Source: Fomitopsis serialis (lineage: Eukaryota > Basidiomycota > Agaricomycetes > Polyporales > Fomitopsidaceae). From it: a DNA stretch of 64,000 nucleotides. Under the pieces are notes generated by a model, which was given only the letters and a program-made list of their open reading frames with translations, had not been told where the DNA came from and did not search any database. Numbering within the stretch: position 1 is the first letter of the stretch; every line of letters begins with the position of its first letter. The position numbers and the translations under genes were made by a program. Where the stretch lies: assembly GCF_022376445.1 (NCBI RefSeq), contig NW_025955040.1, positions 118,297 through 182,296 of the forward strand. Direction: 5' to 3'. Positions 12,502 to 24,937 of the stretch are shown here, one piece after another.

Positions 12502-15500
12502 GTAAGTGTCTCGATTGCTCACGCACGACGCTCTCTGATCGTATGCATCCCGTCGTGACTCTCACTTCGCATGTCACCCAACGTTCTCTCTGCCTCCTTT
12601 TGGTCGCTCATTCCTCTCGCCATCCCAATCTCGCCACCTCTATCTCTATGCGCCGCCGGGCAGCCCTAACTCCGCCGCCAGTGAACGCTGCACGCGGGAC
12701 GCGGATGCATACCGCTTAGCGACCCAGCCCGCTCCAGAGTACATACCGCGCTACCAGCGCAATGCTCGTCTCGAGGGGCCACTCCGCAGACTGCGAGGGG
12801 ATCAGCGACGTCGCGCGGAAGTGGAGAGCGCGGGACGCGTATCGTAGTCACGCGTTCAGGAACACTGGACGTACGGAAGCGCATGCACAAACCACGTCAG
12901 CAAGGGCCGAACTGGCCTGAGGATGCGGCATACGTACCGGGACATGAGCAGGGCGGACGGCCTGGACGACACGAGACTCGGAGGGCGGGAACGGGAGACT
13001 GTAGATGCGCAAGGCAGTACGAACACACCTCACTAAAGAGTGAAGACCGACACGTTGGGATCAACTTAGTGTACTGTGACGTGCACCTAGAGACCCAGGA
13101 AGAGAAGTCAGCAACAATGAGACCAATTGGAGGAAGGACGTGACCGAAGCTACGCGGAAGACGAGAGTAGTAGGAGGAGGGCAGTAGCGCGCAGAGAAAG
13201 GTGCGTACACAGGTCATCGACGTCGTGGTCCACGCATTGACGAACAGCACGTTTCTGCTGACCGGCGGACGTGGCGGCTTCCACCGCTCTGCTACTGACA
13301 ACCCGACGCGCGGTGAGGATCGATCACGCTAGCAGTGCGGTACAGCGAGCAGTTTTTGCTCGTGAGTGCGACGAGTATACGCAGCACGCAGCTTCTGCAT
13401 CTGGGTCATCTCATGGATACTGAATAAAGACGAACGACAGCCTCGCACCTCAAGCGGAGGAGGCACGTCCGGTGCACGAGGGCACGAGGGCACGAGGGCA
13501 CGAGGAGACCGAGGATCCCGTGGATACTGTATGGGGACGGCGTCACAGCATTTGAAGACGTCAAGGTGGCTTTTGGCGCCGTCCTCAACAACGTGTCTTG
13601 GCCAGCGATGATCTAACCAGTTGGACGATGGATCCCCAATTATGCTCCCGGTTGGCAGGCTTGCCGGGACCGACGACGGAAATCGAAGGGTATTTATCTT
13701 GCTTCAGGTGACGTCTCCAGATCCTTCTGATACCCATCTATTGTACTTTCTGCAGTAAACACACTATCACGAACCGCGTATATGAATCATTAACGAAAGC
13801 CGCTGGCCGCCTCACGGTGAGTGGACGAGGAAGAGCGCACCACGCTAGCTTGACAGGCAACCTCAAACTGGACTGTATGGGTCAGACGATGGCGAGGAAC
13901 GCCGCACAGCCTCACCGTCCGCAGACACACTCCTCTCTTCGTTATGCAAGCAATGCGCTGGCGAAGTTGTCAATCGATCAAGACCGGCGACATGAATGCT
14001 ATACTACCTCGCGCCCGCCTTGGCATTCCGTTCCGCAGGCTCGCGTACCACGTCTTGGCACTATCCTGCGCCCTGTCATCTTCTCCGAGGCCCCGCGCCT
14101 GTGAGCACCATGGGGTGGTGCGACCTTCGGACTGGACTGCTTGACGATGGGAGGCGGAGAGCGAGGCGGAGAGCGAGGGTGGGGTGGGGCTGTTGAGTCG
14201 GGGACACGGAACTTACGGTAATGTGCATATCTGCTGAAGGGAATTGAGCAGGGGTAGATCGGAAGATTGGAGCGAAAGGCGCGTCGAAAGCTCACTCGAG
14301 GCTGCGATGCCAGTCCCTGCCATAACCCGTCCACACGAAGTCGTATCGACCGCTGTGGCTGTTGATTACTTCACAAGCCCGCAGGGGAACTCTTCGCACA
14401 TAGACAATCTTTCTGATGGCGTAATAGTATACACGATCTCGATGGCATTCAGGCGCATCGGACATGCCTGGACTTCATGTGCGAGAGGAAATCCAGATGG
14501 CCCTGACGCGGACGCATGACACAGCCCAACGTGACGTGTCAACCACCCTGAGGGGGATAGCATAGCGATGACAAGCCAAGAGCTAAGGACAAATGATGTC
14601 TAGTTAGGTACGGAAGTCCAGCTCGGAGTCACCTGGAGCGATCTCCAGTATCCAGTGCTTGTTCTGCAAAGGAATACGCTCCAAGACTACATTACCACGG
14701 CCCGTTGCACAGATCACACAGGGGCTACTCACCTACGCCTGCTCTGTGTAGCCCTACTTGTCCGCAGCCTCGGCCGCGGCGCCGCTACATGCTGAGCAGT
14801 TGGCGAGGTGCTGATAGCGCAGGTGGCGTTCGGCACGGCTCGTCGTCATCACGGGCTATGGCCTAGCGTACCAGCGCAGTAAGATACATATAAAGTCGGA
14901 ACCTCGGATGAACGTCCGGAAACCCACCTCGACGATGGAGGCTCTCGTGATCCGCTCGAAGACAAGGTTGAGCCTTCAGGAGCGCGCTGAACGTGAGCGA
15001 AAGATTAGCCGCGCGAGGTATGACGAGAGGCATAGGGGCTAGAACGGTTTGGTAGATGACGAGTAAGGAGGAAGAGTCAAAATGACTCGGAGGCCGGTTG
15101 CAGATCATGAGGTTGTGTGCGAGAAGATGAGGATCGCTATGTAAGATGTAAGTCCCGAGGTCACAGGAGCGAGCAGACGTAGTGGTACTAATCACCCACC
15201 GTCTTCTGGACGGCTTCCGTTCGTCAGTATTTCATTGAATAAGGTCGGGGCGAACTAATGGTCGTGCGCGTCAGTCAACCGTATGCAGTACAAGGAATGG
15301 CAGACGCACAATACAGGTAAGGGCTCTCACAGAAGTTGGACACCGATTAGGATAAGCAGGCCGTGACTACTGCAGCGTGCCATGCCGTCTTTGCGGGCTT
15401 CAAAGTGTTTAAGATGGCCTGGATTTGAGTAGATGGCGATTAGAGCATGACCTGTCCAGCCAGAACGAAAATTTTGACGAACATGGAGCCCTTTACCTGT

Positions 15501-17940
15501 CGCGCACGCACGCGTGACTACTCAACGCATCTTATGTCAAGGCAGGGAAAGCGATTATCTTACCCGGTAGTGTAGCCTCAGGTAGCCCTCCTCGCTGTTC
15601 CTGGGATAGGTGACATGTGTGAGCCCAGGCGATGGCATTGCGGCGGGGCAGGACGGGCGAATCAGTGTTCCAGTCAGAGACATTGAAGGGAGACGCGACG
15701 TCGTGCTCAACTATTGCAGATCAGTTCTGCGATGTTGGACCACTGTGCTCTGCAGGAACCTTGCAGATATGCGCGTGCGGTTAACACGACGATGAATAAG
15801 TTGCCAGATGCCCCAGATGAAACTGGGATGAAATGATGGCTGTAATCAGTGCCTACATTGCGGAGAACAAGCAGGAAGGACGTACCTGGCGTCGCGCACG
15901 CCGCCTGTATTACAACGTCTAAGTTACGTTCTGCGCATCAGAGCGTGTCGGACTTCCGTTTTGGCCGACTAATGAGATAGCTGCTTGACATCGTTTCGGG
16001 TGGAGTAAGGTGAGAGTCCAATTATTCTACCTCCACCGTCGCACGTACAGTTGCCTGTACACGCTTCCGCATTGACAATGAATGGGCCGGTGTGCTGCAG
16101 TATTGCCGCCTTCATCGCGTTCGTAAAGCGAGCTGCCCTTGCCATCGCGAGCGGCTTGCCGTATGTGACGATGCAGGAAGTCGCCGTGTTTGGGATAATG
16201 AGTGTACAATGGTTGCGACTCACAAGTGCAATTTAAAAAGGCTTCATGGTATCTGGGAATAACGGCTGATGAGAGAGGCTCCGCGATAGGTACAAGCAGA
16301 ATCAGAAGCCGCTGAGGAGAAGGCAGCGAGGAGCGAGACACGCAAGAAGACGGTATGCTCACACAATTCCACGCTGCCATGTCAAGTCGGTTTCCGTTGC
16401 TGCGGCAGTTCGCGCACCTTTGAAACTGCCAGTGAGCGAACTTGTCGCGAGCTGCGCGATCGCGAGTGGGATTGGATGCTGAGCACCTGGAGGAAGTCCT
16501 CGGAACGATAGCGCGCAGAACCGCAAGCGCGACGATGTGATTACCAAGGTTTGCGACGAGACAGCAACGCTCGTGAACGACATCTGCGCGGAATTGTCTG
16601 TAAAACGAGGCATCAGTCCATCGACAGACTTGAAGCAAGCCTGGACGGCATGCAGGTTGTCTTGCACGCCGCCGAGATGGTTCGGCGGACAAAGCTTCGT
16701 TGTATCGCAATAGGGGAGATCTTTGACGCAATTCGCAAAGTCAAGAACAAGAGGGGGGAGACGACGTCACAGAAGCATTTGCTCAAGAAATTGAAAGAAA
16801 TGGTGATGATCTTGTTCATAAGTCACGGCGCGTATGGCGCGTACGTACAAATGTGACAGTGTTGCCGCGATTTGCCCAAAGCATCAGTGACTTTACTATG
16901 TTGATACGAGTCTTCTTCTCCCAGTGCTAGAGCTTCCCAGAGAAACCGCAAAAGAAACTTCGCAAGAGAGAAATTGAACGAAAACGAGATGGATTCAGCC
17001 TCCTTGGTTATGAGTCACATGTCGCAACTCCTAGCTTACCTGATCACCCAGCGCAGACCCGGAGCCGCGACCTCCTCCTCCTGTTATAGGTCTCCGCCCT
17101 TCATTGAGCCTCATTCCAGACGGGAGGAGCCTCACTGAACCGTATTAGTAACGCTTTCTGAGGGTACCCGGTCCTAGCGCTCATCATTTCACTCGGAAGT
17201 TCTCACGGAAGACCTGCAGTGCTACTCACGCACCTCTCTCGCACACTGTATTTGCTCAGTTCGAACATTTTTTTAATGACGATTGAGTGTATCCAATGGT
17301 TGTTGTGAATTTTCCGGCTCGGTTATACTGAGAAACGAAGGAGGAGGATTGACTTTCGCTCGGGCGCAAGCCTCCCCCGCGGGCGCGACTCAGAGTGGCC
17401 GTGTCGTGTCTGCGATGTGCATGAGCTTCCTGTCACATTTTCTGGCCACTGACACACAGCGGCAGGACAAGCTGCAATCAACTTTTGATATCTGTCTGCG
17501 GTACGTATGACAAACCTACTTTGTCAGGATTACTAAAGACAACCATTCGTCGCTCAGATAACCCGCCGAAGGGGACGAAGACGTTTGCCTAGCAAAGCGT
17601 ATCGTACATCCTGTCTTCATCCTTCCTATATACTCTCGAGCTTCGTTGCAAGCGCTCGACTTACTCATGCAGTGAGTATGTTCAAGCACTAGCAGAAGCC
17701 CGTGCTATGCTACGGGAGCGTGTGCTTGCACATTCAACTATACTGTACATACAGTATGAGTCCGCGCGGAACTGTAGCTCGAGTCGCTTGCTAATGTAGA
17801 AGGCCACTCAGCCGCCTCCCTCCGGGAGTCGGCTTCGTGGCCATATTCATGGATTGCTCTGTATGGAAGTACTTACCTAGTGCTCATAGGGCCTTGCGCG
17901 ACAGCTATGTAGGCTAGTTCATGCTCTGTGATTCAATGCA
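12502..17940. other. Long gene-poor stretch
   Basis: No gene is supported. At 12930-13030 lies the inverted partner of 3965-4060. A GGGCACGA microsatellite with three to four units lies at about 13478-13510. Frames near 16.4-16.85 kb have a helical, Lys/Glu-rich look (ending KHLLKKLKEMVMIL) but no continuous model could be built. At about 17330 a short GGAGGATTGACTTTCG block recalls the 2.66/11.26-kb repeat. Confidence 0.4.
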
Positions 17941-18650
17941 GCTCGATGGCGCCTCATCGTGCACCCTCGTGGGCCTCGTCGCCGCGATGTGCCCATCCTC
18001 GTCGTGATCATACACCACATCGAACTCGTCGAGCACTTCCTCATTGTCCTCTGCGTATCCCTTCTGGCATACGTCGTTCAGCAGCACGGCATTCATGATT
18101 CGCCGGCGAGAGCGCATCGCCATCCCCAAGTGGATGAAGTCCATTCGCCGCCGCTGCATGTTCCATTGCGAGGTTGAACGCAGGGTCCGAGAACATCGCC
18201 AGGTTGAAGGGTACCGTGGTCGGGTACGTTCTCGTGTATCGCGTGCCGCTCTGGATGTTCTGCGCATCGCCACCGCCCACGTCGGGCTCGATCCCGCACG
18301 GTTCATCATCGCCGCGAGGTCCGCTTTTGTCACCATTCCGGAATTCTGGAGCGCGACGGGAGCTAGCGAGGCAGAGAGCGAGGCAGTACTGGAGGTGGAC
18401 GATCAGGGGAGAGACCTGCCCGGGATGCAAACCACGTACCGGGCTTTGCAGGGTAGACCACATTCGCTAGTTGCGCCCTGGATCTCTTCGGGCGTCTCGT
18501 CCTTAGTGTATAATATCCTGTCGTCGAATACCATGCCCTCGAATGCGCAGTCAATGTCCAGGCCTTGCCTTTCTTTTTCTTGGTTTTCTTGCCATGAATT
18601 GGTTGGCGCGCGCATGGTTCACTGGCACATGCCGAAGCCATTTTCAAAAG
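17941..18650 (-). pseudogene. Unrecognised decayed coding sequence
   Basis: On the minus strand several frames read like real protein and switch into each other. An upstream piece contains DIDCAFEGMVFDDRILY and KDETPEEIQGA and ends at a consensus GTACGT donor near 18437. Later pieces contain MVTKADLAAMMNRAG, PFNLAMFSDPAFNLAMEHA, then RMDFIHLGMAMRSRRR and DEFDVVYDHDEDG. The frame must change at least twice without splice sites, so I regard it as a broken gene. I do not recognise the family. Confidence 0.4.
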
Positions 18651-18779
18651 GCACTGGCTTCGCGAGTTCATTCCCATGCCGCACTCCTCTCCTCAATCAG
18701 TGCACGTTCATAAAACTCAGCACACTCCTGCTACCCATGGAAGCGCTGCTGCTCACCTCACGCTCGTCGTTTTGGGACC

Positions 18780-19470
18780 CCGTTTTACCCTAGTCGCGCT
18801 TCAGTTCATCCGCCTGCCGTCGCTCACGCGCGCGCGGTCCGTTCGTCGGCCTGTGCTTGCGTGCTTGGCATTCGCCCATGAGCTCGCGGTCGGTGTGTAT
18901 TGCGCGCGCCACAGCCTGCCCGACGTCGCCGTCGCTGATCTTTTGCTCAGCGTGTGGGGTCTGTTCGTCGGCCATGCGTGCGTGCCGGGCAGTTCTTTTC
19001 CGCCATCTGATCACTCCCGTTTGCACTCGCCCTCCGACCGTCCTCGTTGGTTGCCGCTCAGCTCGCGCCCGTGGTCTGCTCGTCGGCTGGGCTTGCACAG
19101 GGGACCTTTGCCCTGCGTGCTAGCGGTCGGCGGGTGTTGTGCTGCGCGTTGCCGTGCGCTCACCATCTCACCCTCGCGCATTCTTCGCTCACGCACGGGT
19201 AATCCGTTCGTCGGTCGCGTTTGCGTGCTGTGCATTCGCCCGGCGCGCTCGCGGTCGACGTGCGCGTCGTGCTTCACGCCGCCGCGCCCTGTGACTGTAG
19301 TCAGTGCGCTCGCTCGCATGCGTCTGCACTCACCTTTCCCCGATGTCCATCCCTGGTCCATCCTTAGCTCTCCCGCACGCCATCCGTTCGTCGGCCGTGC
19401 CCACACGCAGGGCATTGGCCCTGCGTGCTCGCGGTCGTCGTGCATTGTGCTGCACGTCCTGTGCCTGTGT
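18780..19470. repeat. GC-rich field of hairpin-bearing repeats (outer copies)
   Basis: About five degenerate units share the frame GTTCGTCGGCC, then a 16-24-base palindrome, then GCTCGCGGTCG. Units sit near 18841, 18963, 19080, 19204 and 19384. The clearest palindrome is 19404-19427: stem CACGCAGGGC, loop ATTG, stem GCCCTGCGTG. Related units occur inside the foldback element at 26.2-27.2 kb. Long open frames across this field on both strands (for example 317 codons on +) come from base composition and repetition and are not called as genes. Confidence 0.8.
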
Positions 19471-20540
19471 TTAGCTCGCTCGCTCGCATATGTCTGCACT
19501 CACGATGCCCGTCTCCATCGCTGCCTTCGGTACACTCCCCCTCGTTCTCGTCACTTTGCTTGTCCGTATCCTCCTCGCCTTTTTTCCAGATGGTCCATCA
19601 CTTGCTGTTCGTTGTTTTCTGTGCCTTAACCGCTGCACTCCCGTGCCAGGGCGAGAAACCGATTTGAGTGCTGCGCGCGGATTCATCAGCTAGGGCAGGA
19701 GATACTGTAGTATTAGTTGAGGGCTGTCTTGAGGCTGTCGCGCTGCAAGAGCACGCTCAAGCTCGGGCAGCGCTCGGTGGTCGCTTCCGCGCGCGCGTTA
19801 GCGTTGGGCGAATCAGAATTAACGTTTGTCTCTGGCCAATAGGAAGCCTGAATTGTCTTTGTCTCACAGCCAATGGGAGCGTGCGAAGAATCCACGCCTC
19901 TTGTAGAGTAGATATACCTGCATATTCCACATATTCGTCGATCCTTCCAGTACGTTCTACATACATCGCCATGAGTACTTACTTCACTAGCTACTTAGTA
20001 AGCAAGCTAACTAATCAATCGTCACAACTTGCGTCTACAATGGCATCAGGCAGTGGCTCGCATGCACTCAGCGAGTTCTTCCTTCAGACATCGCGCCTCG
20101 CGACAAGGAGAACCGATCTAGTCGACGTGCGCATGGAAGGCAGATTGGCAGGGACCGAGGCACGGATGAACGACCGAGCACCTTTGGAAACGAGCGTCAG
20201 TCAGGCGGATTCGGAGCAAGCAAGGGCGTACCGGAACAACGGATCAGACGGAGACGGCGCTCGACTGGAGGCAAACACAGAGCGGGGACGAGCAAATTGC
20301 CTTGCAAGTGTCACTGTGTCTAGGGCACTCAAACGGTCAGGCGAGTGATAAGGCGCAACAGGACAGGGAACTGTAGTATCGGGGTGCGAGTGATACCGAC
20401 ACTGAGTATGAAGACATGCGCGCGAGAGAAGGGCGTGCAAGCGAGTGGACACGAGTGCCCATGCTACAGGACGGGGTCGCACGGGAGCATATCAACGTTG
20501 CAGGGCAGGATGGTCAAGCAGTTCACGTGGAGTCTGTGTT
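19471..20540. other. Possible promoter-like stretch, no confirmed gene
   Basis: Two CCAAT boxes (about 19838 and 19870) precede ATG codons at 19971 and 20040. The frame from 20040 (MASGSGSHALSEFFLQ...) runs to 20348, but its composition is unremarkable and no splice continuation was found. Confidence 0.25.
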
Positions 20541-20556
20541 ATGCCCAATCAAGGTG

Positions 20557-21117
20557 TCAGTGGAGAACGATTCGAGCAGAGATGTGACCAACCTCGTATA
20601 TGGCCTGTTCCGGGATCTGGATGGAGCAATGGTAGGCAACCACCCGCGTTTGCAGGATCACAAAGCAGAGGAAAGGCGACCGTCCAGGTGCCGAAGCGGA
20701 GGTAGGACTCACGGGCAGAATCACTACGACAAGCGCCGTGTATCCAAGCATCAGCGGGTTTCCAGCAACTGGTCTTGTTTGGCGATGAGCTAGCTCAGGG
20801 TCGAGGGATGAGGGAGACTGGACGCGCCACATGTAGTTGACCATACGCGGATCTGCGAACACCGGAGGCTTAGCGACACCGAGCAAAGGAACCACGACTT
20901 GAAAGACTCGAAGTAGATGCCTCCGTGATCCGACAGGCAGAGCACGCGGCGAAAGTTGTAGGCAGCGAAGGACGGAGTACCAGGCCCTAGCGAGTACTGG
21001 AAGCAGGACCACGACAAGGACAGGGACACGGGGCCAGCTTGTGCCAGAGAGGAAAGGCGGAAGTCGGAAGATCCTGGGCAGCGACGAGACGCATAAGTAC
21101 TCCAGGGCAAGCACCAT
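20557..21117 (-). pseudogene. Unrecognised decayed coding sequence
   Basis: Minus-strand frames contain protein-like pieces that swap frame: SFAAYNFRRVLCLSDHGG and IYFESFKSW in one, VFQVVVPLLGVAKPPVF and DPRMVNYMWRVQ in another. The hydrophobic runs suggest a membrane protein. No intact model is possible and I do not recognise the family. Confidence 0.3.
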
Positions 21118-22055
21118 GGTTCACATCCAGAAGAGCGCACTGCAGAGGTGTCACGGGGTATCAGACGGGTTGCGACAGCGACGTCAATGTGCAAACGTAC
21201 CGACAGGGGCCCTATGCAAGTCGACTCGGGCTTCATGTCAACTCCACGAGGTATAGCGGGCGTGCGGACGAAGGCAAGAGACGTGGCAGACCTCCGCAGA
21301 CCTACGAAGACCTACAAAGAGATACATTCAGGCGTGATGGCACGGCGACGGAGGAGCTTGACATGTGTGAGCCGCAGGAGCGACGGACAGAGGAAGTGGG
21401 GTCATTCGGACAGGACCTGATTCGAACGTCAGAGGTCGTGCTTACCTACAAGATCTCTTCCACCGATTAGTACGTGTATCCTAGACATTCACCTCCCTCC
21501 GCGAGACCTGCCCTGCGTGTGCAGGAGCACGCGACGAGCGCATTCGAGCTCGGAGTTGACGATGCGCCGCCTTCAGGCACGCAGCGGAGCGGTGATGGAT
21601 GTGACTGCGGCTGAGAGCGTGCTGACTTGGCGAGGATCCAACCAGGCACCATGGCCGCGATGGACAGAAGAGAGTACGACAAAAATTTGGCACGCGAGGT
21701 TCACAAGCAGTTACGGGCAGAGGAGGTGGAGAGAAGACCTGCGGCGAGAGACGATCGCTCAGGCGCCCGAACCACAAATACTGGCGCCTCGCTGGTCACT
21801 CAAGTCGAATATTTGGCGCGCACATTCTCGCAGCTCCCACGTCTCCTCAATATTAGTACTTACCAGTAGCGCGGAGCCATTGTTCTCCGGAAAAGGTGTT
21901 GCATAGGCTTACCTAATCCCGAGAACAACAGAACAACAACTTTCGGAGTATTCCGGTGATAGAGTTCAGATTCAAGGTATAAGAGAAGAGTATTCTCGGA
22001 ATATCCATATCATATCCCCCTTGCCTTGATAACATCTCTCTGCTTTTCCGAAACT
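21118..22055. other. No recognisable gene; composition change at about 21.88 kb
   Basis: To about 21.85 kb there are only short frames. From about 21.88 kb the sequence becomes AT-richer and rich in TTCCG/CGGAA words. That style continues through the following gene and the repeats to 30.8 kb. Confidence 0.5.
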
Positions 22056-23709
22056 ATGGTCGGCACTCTATCCTTCGGATCTTTCTTGTGTATGTATCAC
22101 TCTGGACTTATGTCCCTTCCCGACTATCCTCCAAATTCCATCACTCCTGAAGCCTTGTCCGGTCTGGATCATCTTATCTGCGACCTTATACAAGGTCCTT
22201 TCGATTGGCGTGGAACGGCATCCATTTTGTATTGGTTCATCTTCGTAAGTCTGTTCCTTTCCGAACTTTTATTAGATTACTTACTTACTCGTTCTAGAAC
22301 GAAGGTTTTGGCGAGATTTTGAATACATGGCTAGCCGAACAAGAGGAGGCCGGTATAGAAGTCACTCTCCCCCCTTGGCTCAATGCGACTTGGGACTGGC
22401 AATTCAGCGAGCCCGACGAGGAAGGTGCTGTTCCTACGTCGCTATCGAGACTGTTGGAGCAACGGAACCTGTTTTCTGCGGATGAAGTGATGTCCGAGGA
22501 AATATCGGAATTGACTAAAGCATCTTTTATGCTTGCATCCTTCGGTAAAGCTTCGGCTGTGATTGTTTCTACATATCTCACTCTAACAATCTTCCTTTCT
22601 CTTCGTTAGATTTATTCCGACTGCGTTTACCTGAAGACTTCAATTCCGATCTCGTTGAAATGAGATGGTACATACAAAATGAATGCGGAGCAATCCCCGA
22701 TTCCTGGATCGCTGACTCCACTGCACCCATCGGAAATGAAGATTTTGCCGGAAATGTGGAGGCTGAGAATTCGACTGAAGACGAGGGCTCTTCTCAAGAG
22801 AAGACTAGTCGGAAAAGGAAGTACGACGATTCCGATGAGTTAGAGATACTCGTTCAAGGCGACTGGTCAGGAGGTCAATGGTTCTTGGTTTCTAACGGAA
22901 CTTTGATAATCAATGGAAAGGAATTTCCGACCTCGGTAAGTAATCTGACTCCTTTCCGAAGCAATGCTTTAATACTGTCAACTAGGATGCTGGTGACGAT
23001 CGCTGTGACCGTTGTAAAAAGAGCAAGACAGTTGTATGTGTTCGGAAATGGCCGTCCTCTTCTTGCGAGAAGTGCACTTCTTCCAAGTTGAAGTGTTCCT
23101 TGTCTTCCGGACTGCGCGGCTCCGTTGAAGTGCGATACAAGGCTATGATAGAGAAATGCCTCGAATATGGCTTTGACGCTCTTGAACATCGTTTTGGTAA
23201 GTTTCATTCATGATTTCCTTTTCCAAAGTTTCTTTAGCAACTCTATCCCTTTTAGTACAAGAGCTTGCCGGACTTGACAGTCCCGTTTCCGCAGCCTCTG
23301 TATTGCCTCCTCCTTCTACTGAAGTTGAGTCTAGTGTTCCAGGCAAGTTTCGTCCTTTGCGGAAAACTCAAGAACTGATGTTCCCTTCGGAATAGACATT
23401 GATCCCGATGATGCCGTCGAGGATCGTCTCTTGCCGGAAGTACTAACTAGACTTCGCGACCCAGCTCGCCTCAGTGCTGATAATGGCAGAGCTGGCCCTG
23501 GTCCCTCGACTAGGGAAGCTCAGCTTGAAGCGCGCTTGAACGAGCAGCAGGCCGAGATTATTATACTTCGGACTGAACTCAAACGTCTTCAAGATCAAGA
23601 ACACCATCGTCGTGACCGAAAGCGAGCGAGGAAAGAGGCCAAGCGAGGAAAGGGTGATAGGAAGGGTAAAGGGAAGGCTCGTAATGAATACTATTCTGAC
23701 GACGAATGA
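22056..23709 (+). CDS. Zn(2)Cys(6)-like DNA-binding protein with coiled coil
   Basis: Six exons (22056-22244, 22298-22544, 22610-22935, 22986-23196, 23256-23342, 23396-23709) join in frame to 457 residues. The fifth intron uses a GC-AG pair (GCAAGT donor). The middle carries acidic, Ser-rich sequence with a basic KRKYDDS stretch. At about residue 261 follow six cysteines spaced C-x2-C-x7-C-x8-C-x2-C-x6-C, close to the fungal Zn(2)Cys(6) binuclear cluster, whose first loop is usually x6. A heptad-rich segment (EAQLEARLNEQQAEIIILRT) and a Lys/Arg-rich tail follow, so a nuclear, dimeric DNA-binding role is likely. The N-terminal 200 residues match nothing I know. It sits in TTCCG-rich sequence continuous with the neighbouring repeats and may belong to a repeated, possibly mobile family. 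Start chosen as the first ATG giving an uninterrupted chain. Confidence 0.75.
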
Positions 23710-23999
23710 AGTAATAATGTCATTGAATCCTGCTTTCTTAAGACCCACTGCCGAGTTGTACTTGTATCTCTATCAGTGTTCGGAAACAATGTTATGACAT
23801 CTCACAGTTGATCTCTTCTGAACGTATCACTACTGCTTCCGAATGATACTACATTGATTTCCGAAACCTGAAACCTAAACATACATTACACATTTTGACT
23901 CTAGGCACTTCGGAAAACACTTCGGAAAACAATTGCCACGTCGGCAAGAAATTGTACAATCCAGAGACTTCAGGACACATCAATATTCATTACTGTCGC

Positions 24000-24337
24000 T
24001 GCCGTTATGTATCTACCGGTTGGCCTATTACCGAGTTTATAGTACTTTCCTTAGGCTTATTTGTGACCAGATGTCTTCAAAAGTCTTTACTGGGTTACTA
24101 TAAGCTCGGAATACGTTGACACACTATTCCGACTAGTAGGCAATCTAGGAGGGAAAGACAGTGTCATGCACTGGTACACTGTTTCCGAGGATTTACGAGG
24201 CTGTGCATTTTTCCATGCCTTCAAGGGAATGCCTTGTGGGTCACAGAGCACATCCTCAGTGATCAGTGGCTATCTCAGGCATACACAGCCTAGCCTCGCG
24301 AATTTATTACTGTTTGAGGCTGTGAGCTTATTGTTTA
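24000..24337 (+). repeat. Left part of repeat copy A, ended by an insertion
   Basis: Similar to 29712-29991 in the same orientation. Shared blocks include ACACTATTCCGACT, GGCAATCTAGGAG, CACAGAGCACATCCTC, GTGATCAGTGGCTA and ACTGTTTGAGGCTGTGAG. It stops at 24337, where the foldback element begins, and resumes at 27959. Confidence 0.85.
24328..24337. repeat. Left target-site duplication of the foldback element
   Basis: TTATTGTTTA, matching TAATTGTTCA at 27959-27968 in 8 of 10 positions. The related empty site in repeat copy B reads TTATTGTTCG (29982-29991). Confidence 0.75.
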
Positions 24338-24380
24338 TGGTGTACCGTTTGATGCTTTATTATCCCATATCAAAAAGATT

Positions 24381-24555
24381 GTAACTCACCATATCAAAAA
24401 GTTTCGCGACCTCGCTCCATCCAAAAATTTTGCAACTCGCTCCATCTAAATGTTTCGCGACTCGCTCAATCTAAATGTTTTGTGACTCGCTCTATCAAAA
24501 CATTTTGCGACTTGTTCTATCTAAAAGTTTTGCCACTCGCTCCATCTAAAAAAGT
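24381..24555 (+). repeat. Seven subterminal 25-bp units, left arm
   Basis: Successive units of 24-26 bp share a core close to ACTCGCTCCATCTAAA followed by a T-rich run and a GCGAC-like join. The same series lies inverted at about 27740-27925. Arrays of this kind near element ends are often transposase-binding sites; that role is inferred. Confidence 0.9.
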
Positions 24556-24937
24556 CTTTGGTGCCTCACCGCAGTGATCTATCAAATACTCCCTCACTAT
24601 TGTTCTCGGCGCACCAAATGACGCGCTCAATGCGGCTGACAACGCGCTCGACACCGAGGGCGTCGAGTCACGAGCCCGCGTCGACGGTAAGCGCTCCCGA
24701 GTGCTAGCGCCTAGCGCCCAGCTCTCGACTCGTCTCTCACCTACTTGGGCAACCACCACAGCCACCCGACCCTTCGTCAAGACACTCGCGCTGTCCCAAC
24801 GGGCAGGCGAGTTCAAGTCCACGGCCGCCTAGCTGAACTTCCGTCAGTTCAGCTAGGGGCCCCTGACAACCCTGCGCGCGGTACAAGACCGCTATCTCCT
24901 TCCTCTCCCTGGCCTCAAATTCCACCCGGACCTCCAC

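Noticed and set aside
16027..16856. Genes at 16.0-16.9 kb on either strand
   Set aside because: Opposing frames overlap, none has consistent splice sites, and the helical stretch on + lacks any recognisable family match.
18676..19629. 317-codon plus-strand open frame
   Set aside because: It lies across the hairpin repeat field; its phrases (PFVGRVCVLCI and similar) only echo the DNA repeat unit.
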